The notes beneath the pieces are model-generated. The model searched no databases. It was not told where the DNA came from and saw only the letters and a list, made by a program, of their open reading frames with translations. DNA of 6,843 bases from COMBO-56-21 sp041559015 (GTDB taxonomy: Archaea; Thermoplasmatota; Thermoplasmata; UBA10834). Position numbers and translations under genes: made by a program. The stretch lies in assembly GCA_041559015.1 (NCBI GenBank), contig JBFFED010000057.1:1-6843 (forward strand), given 5' to 3'. Position 1 is the first letter of the stretch. Every line of letters starts with the position of its first letter. Positions 1-6,115 of the stretch are shown piece by piece.

Positions 1-312
1 ACGCGGAAGTCCTGCGCCCCGTGGATAACCAGCGTCGGCGTTCGGAAGTTCCCCGCGAAGCGGTGCGGCGACCACTGTTCGTAGTAGGTCCGATTCTCCC
101 ACGGCGGGCTCGCAAAGTCCCACTCCGGGAACCACAGTTCCTCGGTGTCGTAGTAGGCCAGCCGCTCGTCGAGGTTGCCGTCGTGGTTGACGAGGCAGCG
201 GAAGCGGTCCGGCCAGTTGCCGGCGATCCAGTTGACCATGTAGCCGCCGAACGAGGCCCCCAGCGCGCACACCCTGTCGCCGTCCATCCAGGGGTACTTC
301 TTCAAGGCGGCG
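1..312 (-). CDS. S9 family (prolyl oligopeptidase-type) serine peptidase, internal fragment
   Basis: Read on the minus strand, this stretch has one open frame of about 100 codons that encodes part of the alpha/beta-hydrolase domain of an S9 peptidase. These enzymes cleave short peptides or remove acylated or dipeptide N-terminal residues. The nucleophile motif GASFGGY has its Ser codon at 252-254. It is followed by NWIAGNWPDRFRC, NHDGNLDER, and VIHGAQDFR, whose Asp matches the catalytic Asp position of the family. The catalytic His and the C-terminus lie beyond base 1. The N-terminal side, normally hundreds of residues including a beta-propeller, is absent: similarity stops near AALKKYPW at about 312, where transporter coding begins on the other strand. 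Arginine codons here are mostly CGN, whereas the rest of the window favours AGG. The wording resembles bacterial dipeptidyl/acylaminoacyl peptidases. The family is fairly certain; whether it belongs to this genome is doubtful. Confidence 0.75.
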
Positions 313-1455
313 AACTTCTCCATCAGGCACGCCAAGGCTATCCTTCTGGCGGCGGTCCTCATATCCGTTCCCACCACATACGTGTTCCTTAACGCGGAGA
401 CGAGCTTCGACTTCATCGGCGGGATGTCCTCCAACGTCGAGAGCAGCGAGGGCATAGTGGCGATGACGGACGCATTCGGAGCGGGACGTATCATGCCCAC
501 CCAGGTGGTGGTGACATTCGACGCCCCAGTGTATTCCGATGGCGACTTCAGCATGGACAAGCTGGAATCGATCGATGACATCACCGCAGCGGTGGCGACC
601 ACGGAGAATGTGAAGCAGGTCACGGGCCTGACGAACCCGAAGGGCTACCACATCGACTACGCGGACCTGGACGCCTTGTCCCCCGAAGAACGGGCCATGA
701 TGCTGCACCTGCTCGGCATCGACGGCCGCACGGTCCTCTTCACGATCATACTCGAGGAGGGACCGATGACGCCGGAATCGCTCGACACAGTCGAGGTGCT
801 CAGGGGCGAGCTGGCCGCTCTGAAGGCCTCGGACGGGGCGATATCGTCCGCGGACATCTATGTCGGCGGGTCCTCTGCGATCATATACGACCTCAAGAAG
901 GACCTGGACCAGCAGTTCAGGATGATGGAGATCATAGTCGTCATCGGGATATTCATAGTGCTGCTAATCGTCCTAGGCGCTGTCCTGCTGTCCTTGTTCG
1001 CGATAGTGTCGATCATGCTCAGCATCACATGGGCGTTCGCCGCAACCGTCGGCCTGTTCGGATACGCTCTGGGCGAACCCATCCTCTGGCTCATACCCCT
1101 GATTCTCTTCATCATGCTCATGGGGATAGGGATGGACTACAATGTGTTCATCCTGACCAGGATACGGGAGGAAATCCACAAGGGCAAGAGCGACAAGGAC
1201 GCGATAGTGGAGTCGCTGGACTGGACTGGCGGGATCATCACCGCGCTGGCGATCATCATGGGCTCCGCGTTCAGCATGATGATGATTTCGAGCACGATGA
1301 TGCTGAAGGAGATCGGGTTCGCGCTCGCTTTCGCCATACTCCTGGATGCCATGATCGTCAGGACCTACATCGTCCCCGCGATGATGACCGTCCTGGGCAA
1401 ATGGGCCTGGTGGGCCCCTGGACCGCTTCAGAGGGAGCGCAGAGAGACGAAGTGA
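304..1455 (+). CDS. MMPL/RND-superfamily transporter, C-terminal half (5'-truncated)
   Basis: This is the second half of a 12-helix MMPL-type membrane transporter, a family that exports lipids or hydrophobic compounds using the proton gradient. Coding similarity begins near 304 with FSIRHAKAILLAAV (helix 7). It continues with a porter-like extracytoplasmic loop of about 165 residues. Numbered from the GTG at 382, the last five helices lie at about 184-204, 205-229, 234-259, 285-306 and 311-335. The motif GIGMDYNVF in the fourth of these is typical of the family, as is the short KWAWWAPGPL tail. Full-length members have two such halves; helices 1-6 and the first loop are missing. The GTG at 382 is the first usable start codon, but it falls at the end of helix 7 and has no convincing ribosome-binding site, so it is probably not a real start. 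The upstream frame is closed by a stop at 241-243. Substrate unknown. Confidence 0.85.
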   Translation, partial: KAANFSIRHAKAILLAAVLISVPTTYVFLNAETSFDFIGGMSSNVESSEGIVAMTDAFGAGRIMPTQVVVTFDAPVYSDGDFSMDKLESIDDITAAVATTENVKQVTGLTNPKGYHIDYADLDALSPEERAMMLHLLGIDGRTVLFTIILEEGPMTPESLDTVEVLRGELAALKASDGAISSADIYVGGSSAIIYDLKKDLDQQFRMMEIIVVIGIFIVLLIVLGAVLLSLFAIVSIMLSITWAFAATVGLFGYALGEPILWLIPLILFIMLMGIGMDYNVFILTRIREEIHKGKSDKDAIVESLDWTGGIITALAIIMGSAFSMMMISSTMMLKEIGFALAFAILLDAMIVRTYIVPAMMTVLGKWAWWAPGPLQRERRETK

Positions 1456-1543
1456 GACCAAGGTCAGTGGTGGTGAGCGCCCCTGCCCCTGAGGGCCGAA
1501 TTCGACTGGCCCCGTGGCGCAATCCGAGGCGTCTGACGAATGG

Positions 1544-1564
1544 TAATGCACGAAAGCATTAAGA
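1544..1564 (+). promoter_or_regulatory. Candidate BRE/TATA promoter of the DUF835 gene, with overlapping inverted repeat
   Basis: The sequence CGAAAGCATTAAGA at 1551-1564 resembles an archaeal BRE followed by a degenerate TATA box. It shares the core AAGCATT with the much clearer element at 4085-4096. Its position predicts transcription from about 1585, roughly 10 bases before the ATG at 1596. A perfect inverted repeat, TAATGC (1544-1549) and GCATTA (1556-1561) separated by six bases, overlaps the element and could be a repressor or activator site. The TATA part is weak. Confidence 0.4.
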
Positions 1565-1595
1565 TTCCGCTGGAGGCTTATCACCAGTCGATACT

Positions 1596-3425
1596 ATGCA
1601 GTCGCTCAGGCTTCTTCCAGCCGCCCTCATGCTGTTCGTATTGCTTGGATGCCTTGTCGCCCCTGCAGCGTCCTCCCAGGATGAAGAGAGCATCATGGCG
1701 GTCAAGAGCAGGATGCTCCTGACCGGGATTGAATCGCTCAGCGGGTCAGTGGACCTGGATGTCACGTTCTCAGGAGACGCGGCTGTCTTACTCAGGTCGG
1801 AGATATTCGACACCTTCGACAGAGGAGGGGACTTCGTCCTTACGGTGGGCGAAACCAGGATGTTCCTGCAGAACGTGTCAATAAGCCTCATAGGGAGGAT
1901 GTACTGGGGAATCCAGGTTGAGTCCGTAACCGATTTCCAGAGCCTCTCCGACGCGAAGATCATCTCGATGACCTCAGGGCTGATTGGCTCGCACGAGGGT
2001 GAGGTGACGCCGATATCGTTTTCTCTGCGGTTCGAGGGCTCCGGGATGTCCGCGACTAAGGTGATGGAGGTCGCGGGTGGGGTGCTCTCGGCGATCTCTG
2101 ATTCGCTGGAAGCGGTGACGACTTATGAATTCGAAGGGCTGTTCAAGCTCGATCACAGAGTGACCACGTTCGTCCTCGGTAGCTTCACTGACCCGGACTC
2201 GGAGGGGGGTGGGTTCTTCTCAGTCCGCCTTCCGACAGGCAGCGTGCTCTGGTACTCGTATGAGGGCGAAGTGGGGCCGGCCATGAGGCCAAGAGACAGC
2301 ATCACCTACCGCGGATTCTCGGTCATGGAGAACCAGATCATTGGTTTCCTGCTTGTCTTGATCGGCGGGATCATCATCATGACGATACCTGGGAGGAACT
2401 TCGACAAGTTCGAGAAGCTGCACCCGAAGAAGTACAGGAAGCACGCAAGGCCGCTGCCGTCCGTCCGGGTGTCGGCTTACATCCTCACTGCGGTCATAGG
2501 CGTTCTCTACTTCCTGCCGTTCCTGTTCGGCCTCCTGGCCCCTGACCTGCTCTTCTATGCGTGGTATCTGTACTTCCTCGTGCCCCTTGCGGTGATAGGG
2601 GAGCACTTCTTCGCCAGGATGATGTACGGGCGGGCGGCGCTCACCATACCGGACGAGTCCATAATCGAGATGAAGCAGGCCGTGGTGGAGCCTGAGGAGG
2701 GCGCGGGGGAGATGGTCTGCAGGGTCTGCTTCAGGCCGATCGAGGCGGGCCTCGAGCTGTTCCAGAGCACATGCGGGGCGACCATGCACGTCGACTGCGC
2801 TGAGAAGGCCCAGACCTGCCCAGTCTGTGGCGAGATGCTGTTCCCTCAGCGCACCAGGTCCATAGAGTGCAGGGCGTGCGGCGAGACATTCATGTACACG
2901 GGGTCAGACGACGCGTATTCCATCCAGTGCACTAAGTGCGGGATGTTCCAGGAAGAGATAGACCCAGGTAAGAACTACCTCGTGGTCGCCCCCGACCCGA
3001 AGAACGCCTTCATGATGGTTCGGGCTGTCTCCCTTGGCGAGAGGCCCACCATGGTCCTGACGTCGCAGTTCCCTGGCAAGCTGAGGTCGGACTACGATTT
3101 GGGCGAGATGGAGATTAAGTGGTTCTCGGACAGCGAGACTGACATCGACAACCTCAACCCGAAGGACCTCGAGGGCGACGTCATGGAGGCAGTGTCCACC
3201 TTCCTGATGACCACCAAGAAGGCTGGTCTGCTGCTTGAGGGGCTCGAGGCGCTCATCGAGGCGAACGGCTTCGACAAGGTGCTCTCGTTCGTCAAGAAGC
3301 TCAACGACCTCGCTTCGATACACGGCTCGACCGTCATCCTCGCCCTGGACAGGCGAAATCTGACGGAGAAGCAGTACGAGGCGATCAGCGAGGCTTTCGA
3401 CGAGATACACGACTTCGGGACTTAG
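1596..3425 (+). CDS. Membrane protein with RING-like zinc finger, zinc ribbon and C-terminal DUF835 domain
   Basis: 609 residues. Residues 1-27 form a signal peptide (hydrophobic core, then APAASS). Residues 28-245 are a predicted extracytoplasmic domain I do not recognise. Membrane helices lie at about 248-264, 293-314 and 318-335. The basic loop 267-292 (KKYRKHAR) fits a cytoplasmic location, which also puts the C-terminus in the cytoplasm. Residues 375-411 form a prokaryotic RING-like finger with ligands C375, C378, C393, H398, C401, C408 and C411; position 390, normally the third Cys, is Gln. Residues 425-448 form a complete CxxC...CxxC zinc ribbon. Residues about 459-609 are DUF835, with the typical LLEGLEALIEANGFDKVL segment at its core. 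The ATG at 1596 is chosen because it directly precedes the signal peptide; the only GGAGG nearby (1572-1576) is about 20 bases upstream, so translation may use a short leader. The role is unknown. Signalling or recruitment to a membrane sensor is an inference; ubiquitin-ligase activity is not shown. Confidence 0.85.
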   Translation: MQSLRLLPAALMLFVLLGCLVAPAASSQDEESIMAVKSRMLLTGIESLSGSVDLDVTFSGDAAVLLRSEIFDTFDRGGDFVLTVGETRMFLQNVSISLIGRMYWGIQVESVTDFQSLSDAKIISMTSGLIGSHEGEVTPISFSLRFEGSGMSATKVMEVAGGVLSAISDSLEAVTTYEFEGLFKLDHRVTTFVLGSFTDPDSEGGGFFSVRLPTGSVLWYSYEGEVGPAMRPRDSITYRGFSVMENQIIGFLLVLIGGIIIMTIPGRNFDKFEKLHPKKYRKHARPLPSVRVSAYILTAVIGVLYFLPFLFGLLAPDLLFYAWYLYFLVPLAVIGEHFFARMMYGRAALTIPDESIIEMKQAVVEPEEGAGEMVCRVCFRPIEAGLELFQSTCGATMHVDCAEKAQTCPVCGEMLFPQRTRSIECRACGETFMYTGSDDAYSIQCTKCGMFQEEIDPGKNYLVVAPDPKNAFMMVRAVSLGERPTMVLTSQFPGKLRSDYDLGEMEIKWFSDSETDIDNLNPKDLEGDVMEAVSTFLMTTKKAGLLLEGLEALIEANGFDKVLSFVKKLNDLASIHGSTVILALDRRNLTEKQYEAISEAFDEIHDFGT

Positions 3426-3978
3426 CCCGGGAGCCCCCGGTCCAGCGGGTGTAGAGGTCATTCTCCACGCCGAGGACGTCGAGCACCCTCCCCACCACGA
3501 AGTCGACCATGTCTTCCACGCTCTTCGGCTCAGGGTAGAATGCGGGGCAGGCAGGCATGACCACTGCGCCCGCAGCAGCGAGCCGCTCCATGTTCCCCAG
3601 GTGTATAGCCGAGAGGGGCGTCTCCCTGATGACGAGGACGAGCTTGCGATGCTCCTTCAGCGCCACGGAGGCTGCCCGCGTTATGAGGTTGTCCCCGATG
3701 CCACATGCAATCTTCGACATCGTGGAGGCGCTGCAGGGGGCTATCACCATGGCATCGAATCTCGAGGAGCCAGAGGCCAACGGGGCGAACAGGTCGCTGT
3801 TCCCGTGATGCGAGTCCGCGAGCGCGTGAATGTCAGCAGAGGACAGCCCGAGCTCTTCCTTCGCAATCGTCCGCCCGTCGTCCGATACCACCACCGTGAT
3901 CCGTCCGGGAAGGGCCTTGAGGAGCCTGACGCCATAGACGATGCCCGATGCTCCTGTGATGCCGACAACGGTGTGCAC
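3385..3978 (-). CDS. ubiX: UbiX-family flavin prenyltransferase
   Basis: Makes prenylated FMN from reduced FMN and a dimethylallyl donor; this is the cofactor of UbiD-type decarboxylases. Numbered from the GTG at 3978, the flavin-binding loop GITGASG is at 6-12, CSASTMSKIACGIGDN at 82-97, TRAASVALKE at 100-109, RETPLS at 118-123 and PAFY at 145-148. These cover the family's key Arg, Lys, Arg-Glu and Tyr positions. The GTG start is chosen because family members begin a few residues before GITGASG. ATG codons at 4062 and 4089 would add 28 or 37 residues without visible similarity; the 4062 one lies about where a leaderless transcript from the 4087-4096 TATA would begin, so it remains possible. 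The usual C-terminus is near YTRW (176-179); a basic 18-residue tail follows and overlaps the 3' end of the convergent DUF835 gene by 41 bases. No ubiD is visible. In archaea the cofactor may serve the modified mevalonate route or aromatic decarboxylation. Confidence 0.92.
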   Translation of the reverse strand: MHTVVGITGASGIVYGVRLLKALPGRITVVVSDDGRTIAKEELGLSSADIHALADSHHGNSDLFAPLASGSSRFDAMVIAPCSASTMSKIACGIGDNLITRAASVALKEHRKLVLVIRETPLSAIHLGNMERLAAAGAVVMPACPAFYPEPKSVEDMVDFVVGRVLDVLGVENDLYTRWTGGSRAKSRSRVSRRKPR

Positions 3979-4084
3979 GCCCAAGGCAAGGCGTAGGCCT
4001 GAGAAAAAGGCTTCCACGGACCGGGCGCGGACCGCCTTGACTCTGATGGACTGGCATCCCATCTGGCCCTCCGCGATGGTGGGA

Positions 4085-4096
4085 AGCATTTAAATA
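4085..4096 (+). promoter_or_regulatory. BRE/TATA promoter of the rps19e operon, possibly bidirectional
   Basis: TTTAAATA at 4089-4096 is a near-ideal archaeal TATA box, preceded by the purine-rich GGGAAG (4081-4086) as a BRE. Transcription would start about 25 bases downstream, near 4118, leaving a leader of roughly 60 bases before rps19e. Read on the minus strand the element is TATTTAAATG, also TATA-like and suitably placed for the divergent ubiX gene. The plus-strand use is well supported by position; the minus-strand use is an inference. Confidence 0.7.
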
Positions 4097-4119
4097 CGGG
4101 CAGCATCTTATCCGCGCTT

Positions 4120-4136
4120 TGCCACCCCGTGTGGCA
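4120..4136 (+). promoter_or_regulatory. Hairpin in the 5' leader of the rps19e operon
   Basis: TGCCAC (4120-4125) and GTGGCA (4131-4136) form a perfect 6-bp stem with a 5-base loop. It sits at or just after the predicted transcription start and about 40 bases before the start codon. It could stabilise the 5' end or take part in regulation of the ribosomal-protein operon. The pairing is seen directly; any function is inferred. Confidence 0.35.
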
Positions 4137-4167
4137 CCATTCCAGCCGGTCAGATTTCGATTCACCC

Positions 4168-4171
4168 GAGG
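4168..4171 (+). promoter_or_regulatory. Ribosome-binding site selecting the rps19e start
   Basis: GAGG lies 7 bases before the ATG at 4179. The alternative in-frame ATG at 4173 is only 1 base away, and the TTG at 4119 lies at the predicted transcription start. The site therefore supports the start MATAYDV. Confidence 0.6.
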
Positions 4172-4178
4172 AATGTCA

Positions 4179-4634
4179 ATGGCTACTGCGTACGATGTGC
4201 CTGCGGACAAGCTGATAAGGAAGTTAGCGGACGAGCTGAAGAAGGTGGAGACCATAGCGCCGCCCGACTGGGCCCCCTTCGTCAAGACCGGCAGGCACAA
4301 GGAGAAGAGCCCCATCGAGAGTGATTGGTGGCACGTCAGGGTGGCGGCGATGCTGAGGAAGATATACATCGACGGACCGATGGGGACCACCCGTCTGGCG
4401 GCCGAGTACGGCGGGAAGGCGGACAGGGGCTCGAAGCCGAATAAGGCGGTCAGGGGCTCGCGGTCCATCTCGAGGGTCACAGTCCAACAGCTGGAGAAGA
4501 GCCAGCTGGTTCAGAAGCAGAAGGACGGCGGACGGGTAGTGAGCGCCAAGGCTAGGAAGCTGATAGACGGGCTGTCGACGCAGATACTGAAGGACATGGC
4601 CGCGCAGAACCCGGAGCTGTCCAAGTACCTCTGA
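4179..4634 (+). CDS. rps19e: Small ribosomal subunit protein S19e (eS19)
   Basis: 151 residues, the normal size for archaeal S19e, a winged-helix protein of the small subunit shared by archaea and eukaryotes and absent from bacteria. The whole length matches the family: the N-terminal helix region VPADKLIRKLADELKK, then PPDWAPFVKTGRHKE, SDWWHVRVAAMLRKIY, the GTTRLAAEYGG turn, RGSRSISRVTVQQLEKSQLV, and a C-terminal RKLIDGLSTQIL. The ATG at 4179 is preferred over the ATG at 4173 and the upstream TTG at 4119 because of the GAGG at 4168-4171 and because extra upstream residues do not resemble the family. It is the first gene of a five-gene plus-strand operon and has its own TATA promoter and a leader of about 60 bases. 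The next gene starts 10 bases after its stop. Confidence 0.96.
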   Translation: MATAYDVPADKLIRKLADELKKVETIAPPDWAPFVKTGRHKEKSPIESDWWHVRVAAMLRKIYIDGPMGTTRLAAEYGGKADRGSKPNKAVRGSRSISRVTVQQLEKSQLVQKQKDGGRVVSAKARKLIDGLSTQILKDMAAQNPELSKYL

Positions 4635-4644
4635 GTGAGCGGAC

Positions 4645-4977
4645 ATGGCAGAAGAGGACGAGCTCGAGGCCCTTAGGCAGAGGAAGATGCAGGAGCTGCA
4701 GGAGCGGGCGCAGCAGGAGGCCATGGCCCAGGAGCAGGCGAAGCAGGTCGACGCGCAGAGACAGATGGTCATGCGCCAGATACTGACGCCTGAGGCGAGG
4801 GAGCGCCTCGCGAACCTGAGGATGACGCGCCCAGACGTGGTGGACAGCGTCGAGAGCCAGCTGATCATGCTCGTCCAGTCGGGCAGGATAACCCAGCAGA
4901 TAGACGATTACACGCTCAGGCAGATACTCCGAAAGGTGATGCCTCAGAAGCGGGAGATCAAGATAGAGAGGCGATGA
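4645..4977 (+). CDS. pdcd5: DNA-binding PDCD5/TFAR19 family protein
   Basis: 110 residues, the usual archaeal length. The N-terminal third is a charged Glu/Gln-rich helix (residues 1-40, with DELEALRQRKMQELQERAQQ). It is followed by the compact three-helix core RQILTPEARERLANLRMTRPDVVDSVESQLIMLVQSGRI and the conserved end DYTLRQILRKVMPQKREIKI. Archaeal members bind nucleic acid; the eukaryotic relative PDCD5 is linked to apoptosis and chaperonin function, but the archaeal role is not settled. It lies between rps19e and rpl39e, the standard archaeal order, which suggests a link to translation. The ATG at 4645 follows the rps19e stop by 10 bases, with a weak GTGAGCGG upstream. Its stop is one base from the rpl39e start, so the two are probably translationally coupled. 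Confidence 0.95.
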   Translation: MAEEDELEALRQRKMQELQERAQQEAMAQEQAKQVDAQRQMVMRQILTPEARERLANLRMTRPDVVDSVESQLIMLVQSGRITQQIDDYTLRQILRKVMPQKREIKIERR

Positions 4978-4978
4978 C

Positions 4979-5134
4979 ATGGCGAAGCACAAGCCACACG
5001 CGAGGAAGCTCAGGCTGTTGGCCGCGGAGAAGAGCAACAGGAGGGTCCCAGCCTGGGTGATGATGAGGACGAACAGGAGTTTTCTCAGGCACCCGAAGCG
5101 GAGGCACTGGAGAAGGACCAAGCTGAAGGTGTGA
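4979..5134 (+). CDS. rpl39e: Large ribosomal subunit protein L39e (eL39)
   Basis: 51 residues, the standard length of this very small, strongly basic protein that sits by the peptide exit tunnel of the large subunit. The product begins MAKHKPHARKLRLLAAEKSN, continues RRVPAWVMMRTNR, and ends KRRHWRRTKLKV, matching the family end to end, including the PAWV and RRHWRR segments. About one third of its residues are Lys, Arg or His. GAGAGG at 4966-4971, 7 bases before the ATG at 4979, is a clear ribosome-binding site inside the pdcd5 end. There is one base between the pdcd5 stop and this start. It is third in the operon and too short for many gene finders. Confidence 0.97.
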   Translation: MAKHKPHARKLRLLAAEKSNRRVPAWVMMRTNRSFLRHPKRRHWRRTKLKV

Positions 5135-5138
5135 GGTG
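5133..5138 (+). promoter_or_regulatory. Ribosome-binding site selecting the rpl31e start
   Basis: GAGGTG lies 6 bases before the ATG at 5145 and overlaps the rpl39e stop. An upstream in-frame GTG at 5136 lies inside this site and so cannot be the start it serves. Confidence 0.7.
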
Positions 5139-5144
5139 TTCATC

Positions 5145-5432
5145 ATGACTGAGGAGCTAGAGAGGGTCTTCACCATCCCCTTGACGATCACCAAGCAGGT
5201 GCCCCGCACCAAGCGCGCTCCGAGGGCCATCAAGGAGATAAAGGACTACGTGCGCCAGCACATGACCGACAAGAGCGCAGACAAGGAGGAGCGGGAGAAA
5301 GAGGTCTGGATAGACTATAGGGTCAACGAGCTGATATGGTCCAAGGGCATCGAGAACCCTCCGAGCAGAGTGCGCGTCAAGGCGATCAGGTTCGAAGACG
5401 GTCTCATAGAGGTCTCCCTGCCGGAGGAGTAG
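5145..5432 (+). CDS. rpl31e: Large ribosomal subunit protein L31e (eL31)
   Basis: 95 residues, within the archaeal range for L31e, a large-subunit protein near the exit tunnel found in archaea and eukaryotes. Recognisable segments are RVFTIPLTI, the basic PRTKRAPRAIKEIKDYVRQHM, VWIDYRVNELIWSKGIENPPSRVRVKAIR, and the acidic end VSLPEE. The ATG at 5145 is chosen over the GTG at 5136 because GAGGTG at 5133-5138 is ideally spaced for it; the start is MTEELERVFT. Fourth gene of the operon, 10 bases after the rpl39e stop and 21 bases before eif6. Confidence 0.96.
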   Translation: MTEELERVFTIPLTITKQVPRTKRAPRAIKEIKDYVRQHMTDKSADKEEREKEVWIDYRVNELIWSKGIENPPSRVRVKAIRFEDGLIEVSLPEE

Positions 5433-5453
5433 TTTTCCCGGAGTAGGGGCTGG

Positions 5454-6113
5454 ATGCTGCGGCTAGGCGACGTGGACGGTAATCCGTACGTGGGCGTGTA
5501 CTGCTGCGCGAGCGAGAGGTTGGCTATGGTGCCCGCGCTCACCCCGCAGAAGGTCAGGAACGAGATAGGGCGCACACTGGGCGTCGATGTCCTCGCTACA
5601 ACGATCGCGGGCTCGACCGTCGTCGGCTCGCTCGTCGCGATGAACTCGAACGGGGCGGTGGTCACCAACTTCGCAGAGAAGTCAGAGCTGGCGAGGTTCC
5701 CCAAGGACCTGAGGGTTGGTATGATGGAGGAGAAGCTCAACGCCTCCGGGAACAACATACTCGTCACTGACCGAGCGGCCCTGGTGCACCCAGGCGCCTC
5801 GAGCAGGGCCGTCAAGGTCCTCGGGGACGTATTCGGGGTCGAGGTCGGCAGGGGCAGCGTCGCTGGAGTGCAGACAGTCGGCTCAGCGTGCGTCGCGACC
5901 TCCGAAGGGGTCGTCTGCCATCCGAAGACCACGGAGCCTGAGCTGAAGATGATATCCGAGCTCTTCAAGGTGCCCGCGACCCTGGCGACGCTGAACTACG
6001 GTACGCCTTACCTGGGAGCGTGCGCGATTGCGAACAGCAAGGGTGCGTATGTCGGCTCGCGCTCGACGCCGATAGAGCTGGGCAGGCTCGAAGACGGCCT
6101 GCACCTGTATTGA
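5454..6113 (+). CDS. eif6: Translation initiation factor aIF6
   Basis: 219 residues, the usual length. aIF6/eIF6 binds the large ribosomal subunit and blocks premature joining with the small subunit; it also takes part in subunit biogenesis and recycling. The pentein-fold repeats are visible: DGNPYVGVYCCASE near the start, VLATTIAGSTVVGSLVAMNSNGAVV at about 44-68, NNILVTDRAALVHPG at about 99-113, SVAGVQTVGSACVATSEGVVCHP in the next repeat, and LNYGTPYLGACAIANSKGAYVGS near the end. It closes with ELGRLEDGLHLY, as family members do. GGGG at 5446-5449 or GGAG at 5440-5443 could serve as the ribosome-binding site. It is the last gene of the operon, and its stop lies only 2 bases from the stop of the convergent MBL gene. 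Confidence 0.97.
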   Translation: MLRLGDVDGNPYVGVYCCASERLAMVPALTPQKVRNEIGRTLGVDVLATTIAGSTVVGSLVAMNSNGAVVTNFAEKSELARFPKDLRVGMMEEKLNASGNNILVTDRAALVHPGASSRAVKVLGDVFGVEVGRGSVAGVQTVGSACVATSEGVVCHPKTTEPELKMISELFKVPATLATLNYGTPYLGACAIANSKGAYVGSRSTPIELGRLEDGLHLY

Positions 6114-6115
6114 TC

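Noticed and set aside
21..392. Plus-strand open frame of 123 codons over the peptidase fragment
   Set aside because: It is opposite the recognisable S9 peptidase reading and then runs out of frame into the transporter. Its product has no recognisable domain.
1493..1512. Hairpin GGGCC/GGCCC with a 10-base loop downstream of the transporter stop
   Set aside because: It has no T-tract after it, archaeal termination does not rely on such hairpins, and a competing pairing (GCCC/GGGC) exists in the same GC-rich stretch. It does not fold as a tRNA arm set either.
973..1584. Long minus-strand open frame opposite the transporter
   Set aside because: It is the antisense shadow of a clear membrane-protein gene, with a low-complexity His/Asp/Arg-rich product and no family resemblance. 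The long open frames opposite the DUF835 gene, ubiX and rps19e were rejected for the same reason.
1647..1652. Lipobox-like LLGC in the signal peptide of the DUF835 protein
   Set aside because: The hydrophobic stretch continues past the Cys (LVAPAASS), and the residue at -2 is Leu, which is unusual. Cleavage after the APAASS stretch is more likely.
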